Of a stretch of 64,000 nt of DNA, positions 33,991 to 41,725 are shown one piece after another. Within the stretch, counting starts at the first letter, position 1. Every line of letters starts with the position of its first letter. Both the position numbers and the translations under genes were made by a program. The notes beneath the pieces are model-generated. The model ran no database searches and had not been told where the DNA came from. It worked only from the letters and a program-made list of their open reading frames with translations. Origin of the DNA: Verrucomicrobiota bacterium (GTDB lineage Bacteria; Verrucomicrobiota; Verrucomicrobiia; Limisphaerales; J093); the NCBI GenBank assembly GCA_022710935.1, contig JAKLFY010000013.1, forward strand, positions 41,856 to 105,855. The letters run 5' to 3'.

Positions 33991-35119
33991 AAAGCAAAGC
34001 GCGTCGCTTCTCGTCCGCGGCCAGGCGGGCAACCAGTTCCCGGACCTTCTGGGCCTGGCTCTTGTGCGCCAGCAGCGTGGCGTCGTCCGTCAGCACGAGA
34101 ATCGAGTCCCGCAGCCCCACCACGGCGATCACAGTCCGGTTCTTCGTGCGGGCGTCGAACACGACGTTGCGCGCGGCATCCACATGCACGAAATCCCCGA
34201 TCGCGCAGTTCCCCGCCGCGTCGGCTTTCAGATGATGGCTCAGAGCGGTCCACGAACCGAGATCGTCCCAGGCGAACGTGCCGTCCGCCACCACGACATT
34301 GTGGGCATGCTCCATCAGGGCGTAATCGATCGAGATCTTCCGCAGCGCGGGGTACTCGGCTGCCAGGGTCGCGGCGAGCTTGGGCGTTCCCGCCACCTTG
34401 AACCACCGGTGACAGGCCTCGGCCATGTCCGGCGCGTGCTTGCTCAGCCCCTCGACGAGAGTGACGAACGACCAGATGAACATCCCGGCGTTCCACCGGT
34501 ACGCCCCGCTGTTGACGTATTCCACGGCGCGGTCGTAGTGCGGCTTCTCGACGAATTGTTCCGCCCTGTGAAAAGTCGTGCGGTAGGTCTTGGCGCCGTG
34601 CGGCGGAGGCAGCGGCGCCCCGACGCGAATGTACCCGAAACCGGTGGCAGGCTCGGTCGGCTTGATCGCGATCGTCACAATCACCTGCCCCCGCGCGGCC
34701 AGATCGAATCCGTCCCGCAGCACCTGCTCGAAGGACTTCGCGCCCGACACCACGTGGTCCGCCGGCAGCACCGCCATCACCCCCGTCGTCGAACGGGCCC
34801 CCACCAGCGCCGCCCCCAGCGTCACCGCCGCGCATGTGTCGCGGCCGCACGGCTCGGCGATGATGTTGTCCCGCGGCAGGTCCGGAAGCTGGCGGCGCAC
34901 GGCGGACGCCTGCACGCGGTTGGTGATCACCAGGATGTTCTCGATCGGGACCAGCGGACGCGCGCGATCGACGGCGTCCTGCAAGAGCGAGCGGCTGCCC
35001 AGCAGGGCCAGCAGTTGCTTGGGCCGATCCTCGCGGCTGACCGGCCAGAACCGTTCGCCCCGTCCCCCGGCCATGATGATCACATATCGGTCATTCGCCT
35101 GGCTCTGTTTCTTTTTCAT
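33989..35119 (-). CDS. manC: Mannose-1-phosphate guanylyltransferase
   Basis: A 376-residue nucleotidyltransferase that makes GDP-mannose from mannose-1-phosphate and GTP. AGGRGERFWPVSREDRPKQ (residues 17-35) is the nucleotide-binding signature, with LPADH at 118-122, FVEKP at 189-193 and WNAGMFIW at 209-216. Length is that of a single-domain enzyme without a C-terminal isomerase cupin. GDP-mannose feeds surface polysaccharides. The start ATG overlaps the trpA stop by 4 bases (ATGA), an odd pairing of amino-acid and envelope genes. The stop codon abuts a dispersed repeat. Confidence 0.88.
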   Translation of the reverse strand: MKKKQSQANDRYVIIMAGGRGERFWPVSREDRPKQLLALLGSRSLLQDAVDRARPLVPIENILVITNRVQASAVRRQLPDLPRDNIIAEPCGRDTCAAVTLGAALVGARSTTGVMAVLPADHVVSGAKSFEQVLRDGFDLAARGQVIVTIAIKPTEPATGFGYIRVGAPLPPPHGAKTYRTTFHRAEQFVEKPHYDRAVEYVNSGAYRWNAGMFIWSFVTLVEGLSKHAPDMAEACHRWFKVAGTPKLAATLAAEYPALRKISIDYALMEHAHNVVVADGTFAWDDLGSWTALSHHLKADAAGNCAIGDFVHVDAARNVVFDARTKNRTVIAVVGLRDSILVLTDDATLLAHKSQAQKVRELVARLAADEKRRALL

Positions 35120-35913
35120 TCGCGAATCCCTTGCGCCAGAGTGCGCACGAACGACGCCACCGACTCCACCAGGTCGCCCCGCCCCGCCCCGCGCGCAATC
35201 CGGTCCACCACCGCGCTTCCCACCACAACCGCATCGGCGTGCCGGGCCACCGCCTTGGCCTGCTCGGGATTCGAGATGCCAAAGCCGACAGCGATCGGCA
35301 GGTGTGTGTGCCGGCGAATCCGGGCCGTCATGTCGCCAATGGTCTCGGCGACCGTGGTCTGCATGCCGGTGACCCCTTCGCGCGAGACGTAGTAGATGAA
35401 CCCGCTCGCCTCCTTCGCAATCCCCGCCACGCGCTCCTCAGGCGTCGTGGGGGCGATCAGGTAGATCGCGCACAGGCCCGCCGCCCGCATCTGTTGCCCG
35501 TACCCGCCAGCCTCTTCCGGCGGCAAATCCAGCACAAGCAAACCATCCACGCCGGCCTCCGCTGCGTCCCGGATGAACCGCTCCTGTCCGTAGCGGTGAA
35601 TCAGGTTGTAGTAGATGTAGAGAACCACCGGCACGTGCGACCCCTGGCGCAAGGCCTTCACCGCGGCCAGCACCCCGCCAGGCGTCGTCCCGGACTCGAG
35701 CCCCCGCTGCGCGGCGAGCTGGTTCACCAGTCCGTCCGCCAGCGGATCGCTGAACGGCACGCCCAACTCGATCACATCCACCCCCGCGGCATCGAACGCC
35801 AGCGCCAGACGCCGCGTCGTGTCCAGATCCGGATCCCCGGCGCCAATGTAGACAACCAGACCCTTCCGACCCTCCTCCCGGAGGCGACGGAACCGTTGCA
35901 CGAGGCGATTCAC
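35116..35913 (-). CDS. trpA: Tryptophan synthase alpha chain
   Basis: A 265-residue TIM barrel that releases indole from indole-3-glycerol phosphate. With the GTG start at 35913 the catalytic residues fall exactly on the E. coli numbering: Glu49 in VDVIEL and Asp60 in FSDPLAD; an upstream TTG at 35949 would shift them by 12. IYYVSREGVTGMQ and VGFGISNPEQAKAV (phosphate site) are present. No trpB is seen nearby, so the gene may be a lone copy, unlike the usual trpBA operon. It is coupled to manC through a 4-bp overlap. Confidence 0.88.
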   Translation of the reverse strand: MNRLVQRFRRLREEGRKGLVVYIGAGDPDLDTTRRLALAFDAAGVDVIELGVPFSDPLADGLVNQLAAQRGLESGTTPGGVLAAVKALRQGSHVPVVLYIYYNLIHRYGQERFIRDAAEAGVDGLLVLDLPPEEAGGYGQQMRAAGLCAIYLIAPTTPEERVAGIAKEASGFIYYVSREGVTGMQTTVAETIGDMTARIRRHTHLPIAVGFGISNPEQAKAVARHADAVVVGSAVVDRIARGAGRGDLVESVASFVRTLAQGIRE

Positions 35914-36187
35914 CTTGCCCAGACTGCCAACAAGCCGGCCAAACCTCAAGCGGTGAAAGCGAAAGGCCTCCCGCCCTCAGCGCCAATTCATAAGGACGAA
36001 AAGGCTGGAGGGGGGACGGCTCGTACCCCGCCATCGCGAGTGAACACGGTGTTTCTCGGAGACGGGGCCCTGCCGGCAGGCAGGCAGGCGTCGCCGCTCC
36101 ACTTCATGAATTGGCCCTGTCTCGCCCTTCGGCCCGGCGTCTTCCTGGGTCCGCGGGTGCAGGATTTTGATTTTCAAACCGCCGCGG

Positions 36188-38008
36188 ATGCGTTACGCAA
36201 AGGCCGTGGCCGAACCCTCCAGAACGGGTGAAAAGCGATTCCTCGGTATCCCTGTTGCCCGCGGGGTTGGCCGGGGCAGGCTGTTTGTCTTCCACCCCAC
36301 AGCGACCGCAACGGTGCCCCAGTACGGCATCCGGGACGAGGACGTGCCGGAGCAGACACAGAAGCTCGAACACGCGCTCCTGCGAAGTCGCGAACAGATC
36401 CATGACATCCAGAAGCGCGTGCGCGAGAACATGGGGGCCAATGACGCCGCCATCTTCGACGCGCAGTTGCTCCTCCTGGACGATCCGGTCCTGCTCGAGG
36501 AAGTGGTCCGTTTCCTGCGGCGCGAGCACGTGAACGTCGAACACGCGTTTTCAGTCGTGTCGCATCGCTACCTGGCCGCGTTCGGCGCCATCGACGATGA
36601 TTACCTCCGCGAACGAATGGTCGATATGCGGGATGTCGTCGATCGCATCCTCCATAACCTGCTCCAACGGGAAGGCCCGGTCGGACTCGCCGATCTTCGC
36701 GAGCCGAGCATCCTGGTGACGGACGACCTCACCCCCTCCCAAACCGCGCTGCTCGATCGGGATCTCATCATGGGCTTCGCCACCGACCAAGGCAGCCGCA
36801 CCTCGCACACCGCCATCCTCGCCCAGTCCCTCCAACTCCCGGCCGTCGTCGGCCTCTGCAACGCCAGCCGCCAGGTCCGGTCGGGTCAGTATGCCCTGCT
36901 CGATGGCTTCAACGGCGCTTTGATCGTCGATCCCACCGACCAGACATTGTTCGAGTACGGCCAGTTGGCGCGAAAACACGTGGCGCGTGAAGACCGGCTG
37001 CGCGAACTGCGCGATCAGGCGGCCATCACCCTCGACAACGTCGGCGTCGCGCTCTCCGCCAATATCGAGCAGACGACCGAGACCGCCGCCGTGAAGGACA
37101 AGGGCGCCGACGGCGTGGGCCTGTTCCGCACCGAATACCTGTTCCTCAACCGCGACACGACACCCTCCGAGGAGGAGCAATACCAGACCTATCACCGCGT
37201 CGCAACCGACCTCCACCCCAGCCCCGTCATCATCCGCACCCTCGATCTGGGCGGTGACAAGGTGCAGTCCAAACGCACTCTCCCGGTCGAGATGAATCCC
37301 TTCATGGGCCTGCGCGCGATCCGCGTCTGCCTCCAGCAACACGACCTCTTTCGCACCCAGTTGCGCGCCATCCTCCGGGCCAGCGCCGTCGGCAACGTCA
37401 AGATGATGTACCCGATGATCTCCGGACTCGACGAGTTGAACCAGGCCAACCGACTTGTCGAACAGTGCAAGACCGATTTGCACCAGGAAAAGGTGCCGTT
37501 CGATCCCGACCTCGAAATCGGCGTCATGATCGAAGTGCCCGCCGCCGCTTTGATCGCCGAGACATTGGCGCGGCGGGTCAAGTTCTTCAGCATCGGCACC
37601 AACGACCTCATCCAGTACACCCTCGCCGTCGATCGCCTCAACCCTCAGATCGCACACCTCTACCAACCCACGCACCCGGCCGTCCTCCGCCTCATCAAGC
37701 ACACCATCGACGCCGCCCACCAACACGGCATCTGGACCGGCATTTGCGGCGCCATGGCCGGCGATCCCGTTCTGGTGCCGCTCCTGCTCGGCCTCGGAGC
37801 GGATGAACTCAGTGTCGCACCCTCTCTCGTGCCGGCAGTCAAACTCATCATCCGCCGCCTCAAGTCCACCGAGGCGCGCGCCCTGGCGGACTTCGCCCTC
37901 GGCTGCGAGGACCTGAACCTCATCCTCGAACGTTGCCAGAGCCTGGCCGAAGACATCGCACCCGGCCTCTTTGCCAACGATCATCCCGGCACGAGATTTC
38001 CGTGCTAG
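36188..38008 (+). CDS. ptsI: Phosphoenolpyruvate-protein phosphotransferase (enzyme I)
   Basis: A 606-residue enzyme I. Visible: the phospho-His motif GSRTSHTAILAQ with H207, the linker, LFRTEYLFLNRD, RTLDLGGDK, MMYPMISG, the NDLIQYTLAVDR block and the catalytic Cys at 520 (TGICGAMAGDP). It transfers phosphate from PEP to HPr, the first step of the PTS. No HPr gene or EII components are in view, which fits bacteria with an incomplete regulatory PTS. The ATG 36188 is used; an in-frame TTG at 36167 has AGGA 4 bp before it. The next gene starts 13 bp after the stop. Confidence 0.9.
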   Translation: MRYAKAVAEPSRTGEKRFLGIPVARGVGRGRLFVFHPTATATVPQYGIRDEDVPEQTQKLEHALLRSREQIHDIQKRVRENMGANDAAIFDAQLLLLDDPVLLEEVVRFLRREHVNVEHAFSVVSHRYLAAFGAIDDDYLRERMVDMRDVVDRILHNLLQREGPVGLADLREPSILVTDDLTPSQTALLDRDLIMGFATDQGSRTSHTAILAQSLQLPAVVGLCNASRQVRSGQYALLDGFNGALIVDPTDQTLFEYGQLARKHVAREDRLRELRDQAAITLDNVGVALSANIEQTTETAAVKDKGADGVGLFRTEYLFLNRDTTPSEEEQYQTYHRVATDLHPSPVIIRTLDLGGDKVQSKRTLPVEMNPFMGLRAIRVCLQQHDLFRTQLRAILRASAVGNVKMMYPMISGLDELNQANRLVEQCKTDLHQEKVPFDPDLEIGVMIEVPAAALIAETLARRVKFFSIGTNDLIQYTLAVDRLNPQIAHLYQPTHPAVLRLIKHTIDAAHQHGIWTGICGAMAGDPVLVPLLLGLGADELSVAPSLVPAVKLIIRRLKSTEARALADFALGCEDLNLILERCQSLAEDIAPGLFANDHPGTRFPC

Positions 38009-38021
38009 GTGCGCCCCCGTC

Positions 38022-40115
38022 ATGGGACGTCGCAAGCAGCAGAAGACGCCGCATTCCGCCACCGCCGCGGGGCAGACCCCAACCCCGCCCGCGGCCAAGG
38101 CCTTGGCGTCGGAAGCGTCTCACCCCACCCCGTCGGTCCCGCCGCACAAGACGCCCTGGCTCCCCGCCGCGTTGTTGTTCCTTGCCGCCTGGCTCTACAT
38201 CGGACTCTGGATCGACCCGCCCCTGCGCTACTGTCATGCGGGGCCAGTCTTCTTCCTCGACGCCGAGTTCTTTGCAGATCACCTCGACCGCCCAGGCGGT
38301 CTGGTCGAGTACGCGGCCGCCTGGCTCGCCCAGATGGATTGCCGCGCCATGCTCGGCGCGTTCGTGAGCGCCAGCCTCACCGCTCTGGTCTCGGGCGCAA
38401 CGGCCTTGCTCCTCAAACGGGCGGGAAGATGCCATTCCTGCCTGCCTCTTGTGCCCGCATTGCTCCTGCTGATGCTCGCCGGTCAATACGATGCCCCGCT
38501 GCATGCGATCGCCTTGGGCCTCCTGCTCGCTCTCCGCGGAGCCGTGGCATGGCAGGTCTGGCGTCCGGTCCCATCCGCCCTCCGCTGGGCCTCGTTCTGG
38601 CTCGCCGTCGCCGCGCTGTTCTACGTGGCCGGCCCGATCCCCAGTGTTCTGTTTGTGCTGCTGGGCACTCTGTGGGAAACAGCTTTGGCCCTGAAGCCAA
38701 GCCTCAAATCCAACAGCCCTTGCTCCCAAGCCGCCCAACACTTGCCTCGAACCCGAGACGAAATCCGCGCCGTGCGCGAAAAGGACCGGCACGCGCCGGA
38801 ACCCGAGCGCCCGCCCACACCCCCACCTGCTGCCCAGCCCCGGTCGGGCCGCTTCACCAGCCCGCTGGTGTGCGGCCTCGCAGCCGCAGTCATCGCCGGC
38901 GGAATCCTGGTCTTTCCCGGGGTGTCGCTCGCCACCATTTTCGCGCCCTGGGGCACAGGCCTGTCGCTGGTCGTGTGTGCGCTGCTGCATGTGTGTCTGC
39001 CAATCGCCCTCGGCCTGACGGTCGCAGGGATCGTCACGCCCGCGACCCGCGGGACCGCAGCCTCCTCGCGCGAGCGGCGACGGCGTTTGCCCCAAGCGAC
39101 CCGGTGGGCCTGGCGCCTCGCGGGCCTGGCCGCGTCGGTGGCCTTGCTGGCCGCCACCTTCGATTGGGACCGGAAGCCGCTGATCCGCATCGCGTGGGAA
39201 GCCCAGCAGGGCCGTTGGGAGCGCGTGCTCGACGCCGCCCGCAGTCTGCGTCGAATGCCAGATCCCTCCGCGCAGTTGCCCATCAACCAGGCGCTCTACC
39301 ACACCGGCAGGCTGAACCAAGATCTATTTGCATTCCCCCAAAGAAAGGGGGCCCCCTTGCTGCCTTCCATGCGCCAAGGCATGGCCGTCTGTACCCCCCT
39401 CAGCAATACGCTGCTCGAACTGGGACAGGTCGGCTTGGCCGAGCATTACGCCCACGAGGCTCTCGAGAACATCGGCCAACGCCCGCACCTCCTCTGGCAG
39501 TTGGCCCGCATCAACGTCCTCCAAGACCGGCCGCGCGCAGCCCGCGTGTTCCTCAACCGCCTCCGCCAGGTCCCATTCCAGCGGGAGAAAGCAGCCCGCC
39601 GCCTCCGGGCGCTCGCAGCCGACCCAAGCCTCAGCGACGAAGACGACATCGCCCGCGTGCGCCCCTTCCTCGTGACCTCGGACTACGCGGACAGCGGGGT
39701 TCCGACGGAATTCCTGTTGAGGCAGCTTCTGCAGAGCAACCGGCGCAACCGCATGGCCCTCGAGTATCTGATGGCGCATTACCTCCTGAACGGCCAATCC
39801 GAGCCGCTCCTCCAAACCCTTGGCGCCCTGGACCAACACGGCATCTGGGAAACGCCGCGCCATATCGAGGAGGCGATGATCGCACACCTCGCCCCCAAGG
39901 GATCCGACCAAACCGAAATCGCGGGACGCCGTGTCAGCCCCGACACCGTCCGCCGCCACGGCGAGTTTCTGGCCCAACTCGACAGAGACAGCAGGCGTGT
40001 CGCCGACCTTCCTGTGCGGCTCGCAGCCGGGTTCGGCGATACGTTTTGGTTCTATCAGCGGTTCGGCGTGACATTTGGCGCGATCCGGCCCACTCGCACC
40101 ACAGGCCACAAATGA
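38022..40115 (+). CDS. DUF6057-like polytopic membrane protein
   Basis: A 697-residue membrane protein. After a basic, Pro-rich start, the hydrophobic part holds about ten transmembrane segments up to about residue 370. The region LYIGLWIDPPLRYCH followed by FFADHLDRPGGLVEYAAAWLAQ resembles DUF6057 proteins. The remainder is soluble and helical, with TPR-like pairs (NRLRQVPFQREKAARRLRAL, LLRQLLQSNRRNRMALEYLMAHYLL). Function unknown. The gene follows ptsI by 13 bp and overlaps the next gene by 4 bp (ATGA), so it is in one transcript with the haem-binding TolB-like protein. Confidence 0.65.
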   Translation: MGRRKQQKTPHSATAAGQTPTPPAAKALASEASHPTPSVPPHKTPWLPAALLFLAAWLYIGLWIDPPLRYCHAGPVFFLDAEFFADHLDRPGGLVEYAAAWLAQMDCRAMLGAFVSASLTALVSGATALLLKRAGRCHSCLPLVPALLLLMLAGQYDAPLHAIALGLLLALRGAVAWQVWRPVPSALRWASFWLAVAALFYVAGPIPSVLFVLLGTLWETALALKPSLKSNSPCSQAAQHLPRTRDEIRAVREKDRHAPEPERPPTPPPAAQPRSGRFTSPLVCGLAAAVIAGGILVFPGVSLATIFAPWGTGLSLVVCALLHVCLPIALGLTVAGIVTPATRGTAASSRERRRRLPQATRWAWRLAGLAASVALLAATFDWDRKPLIRIAWEAQQGRWERVLDAARSLRRMPDPSAQLPINQALYHTGRLNQDLFAFPQRKGAPLLPSMRQGMAVCTPLSNTLLELGQVGLAEHYAHEALENIGQRPHLLWQLARINVLQDRPRAARVFLNRLRQVPFQREKAARRLRALAADPSLSDEDDIARVRPFLVTSDYADSGVPTEFLLRQLLQSNRRNRMALEYLMAHYLLNGQSEPLLQTLGALDQHGIWETPRHIEEAMIAHLAPKGSDQTEIAGRRVSPDTVRRHGEFLAQLDRDSRRVADLPVRLAAGFGDTFWFYQRFGVTFGAIRPTRTTGHK

Positions 40116-41677
40116 ACCTTCGCCTGCACCCCATCACTCGCCGGATCGCGCTCGGTTGCCTCCTTGCGGCACTCGCCGTCGCGGCCGCCGCATCGGACAT
40201 CGCGGCGCCCCCCCCGCAGCGAATGCCACGGCTCGCGCCCGATTACACCGACATCGTGCTGCCCCCGAACATCGCTCCCATGAACTTCATCATCGAGGAG
40301 GATGGGGCTCGCTTTCGCACGCGCTTGTCCGGTCCCGCGGGTTCGCCGATCGAGCTCGCGGGACGATCGCCGCGGGTGGCCATCCCCATCAGGCCCTGGA
40401 ACGCCCTGCTGCGCGCGAACGTCGGAGGCCACATCCTCATCGAAATCGCCGTGCTGAGCCGCGAGGGACAGTGGCTCGAGTTCCAGGCTGTGACCAACCG
40501 CATCGCGCCCGATGAGCTCGATGGGCACCTGGTCTACCGGCGTCTGCTGCCCCTCTACAATATCTACCGGACCATGGGCATCTATCAGCGCGATCTCGAG
40601 ACGTTCAAGGAAACGCCCGTGCTCGAAAACACGCGCTTCGGACGCGGCTGCCTGAACTGCCACACCTTCCTGCAACACAGCCCCGAGCGCATGGCGCTCC
40701 ACATCCGCAGCCAGGACAGCGGCAATCCCATGCTCCTCATCGCATCCAATCAGGTCGCCACGGTGGCCAAGACCTCCGGCTACATGTCCTGGCACCCCAG
40801 CGGACGTCTGCTCGCCGCCTCCGCAAACAAGCTCTCACTCTTCTTCCATACCAAGGGCGAGACGCGCGACGTCTTCGACGCCGACTCCGACCTCGGAATC
40901 TACCGCGTCGACTCCAATACAGTCGTCTCACCGCACGCCATCGCCCGGCCGGATCGGCTCGAAACCTGGCCCTGCTGGGCGCCGGACGGACGCGCCCTCT
41001 ACTTCTCGAGCGCTCCCAAGCTCGGCAACATGGACCGCCGACGCTTCCGCCAGGTGCGATACGACCTGATGCGCGTCGCCTACGACCTCGAACTCGATCG
41101 CTGGGGAGAACCCGAGACAATCGTCTCCGCCGAGGCAACCGGCCGAAGCGCCGTTCAACCGCGGGTCTCCCCTGACGGCCGGTTCCTGGTCTACGGCTTG
41201 TGCGCCTACGGCCACTTCCCAATCTACCAGCCCTCGAGCGATCTCCACCTGCTCGATCTCGCCACCCAGGAGCATCGGCGTCTCGACATCAACAGCAATG
41301 CCGCCGACACCTGGCACTGCTGGTCGAGCAACAGCCGCTGGCTCGTCTTCAGCAGCAAACGCCTCGATGGCCTCTTCGCCCGCCCCTTCTTCACCCATGT
41401 CGATCCAGCGGGCCGCTTCTCGAAGCCTTTCCTCCTCCCCCAACGCGATCCCGCCTACTTCGATTCCTGCCTCGAGACTTTCAACGTGCCCGAGTTGATC
41501 CAAAGCCCAATCACCGTCTCCCCAGCCGACCTCGCCCGCGCCGCGACCCGCCCCAACCGCCTGTTGAAGCCCGCCATTCAGCCCCCCGCCCAGGGCGGCG
41601 CGGCCGCGCCCGTGCGCGAATACGAAGACGCTCACACCGAACAAAGAGAGCCGCCCGCCCCGAGCACAACAGACTGA
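40112..41677 (+). CDS. Exported TolB-like propeller with c-type haem motif
   Basis: A 521-residue protein with a signal peptide (residues 1-28) and a CLNCH motif at C180-H184, the CxxCH site for covalent haem. PD40-like blades follow (SWHPSGRLLAASANKLSLFF, CWAPDGRALYFSSAP, VSPDGRFLVYGLCAYG, WCWSSNSRWLVFSSKR). The haem motif and the propeller together suggest a periplasmic redox or haem-binding protein. Whether haem is really attached is untested; only one motif is present. The ATG at 40112 overlaps the stop of the DUF6057-like gene. The last 50 residues are low complexity. Confidence 0.7.
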   Translation: MNLRLHPITRRIALGCLLAALAVAAAASDIAAPPPQRMPRLAPDYTDIVLPPNIAPMNFIIEEDGARFRTRLSGPAGSPIELAGRSPRVAIPIRPWNALLRANVGGHILIEIAVLSREGQWLEFQAVTNRIAPDELDGHLVYRRLLPLYNIYRTMGIYQRDLETFKETPVLENTRFGRGCLNCHTFLQHSPERMALHIRSQDSGNPMLLIASNQVATVAKTSGYMSWHPSGRLLAASANKLSLFFHTKGETRDVFDADSDLGIYRVDSNTVVSPHAIARPDRLETWPCWAPDGRALYFSSAPKLGNMDRRRFRQVRYDLMRVAYDLELDRWGEPETIVSAEATGRSAVQPRVSPDGRFLVYGLCAYGHFPIYQPSSDLHLLDLATQEHRRLDINSNAADTWHCWSSNSRWLVFSSKRLDGLFARPFFTHVDPAGRFSKPFLLPQRDPAYFDSCLETFNVPELIQSPITVSPADLARAATRPNRLLKPAIQPPAQGGAAAPVREYEDAHTEQREPPAPSTTD

Positions 41678-41725
41678 GGCGCCGGACGCATCGAGGCTCG
41701 ATCCACCCCCAGTCCGAACCTCTCC

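Noticed and set aside
35950..36187. Open stretch before ptsI that reads as a continuous peptide
   Set aside because: No start with ribosome-binding site and no recognisable family; most likely leader DNA of ptsI and trpA.
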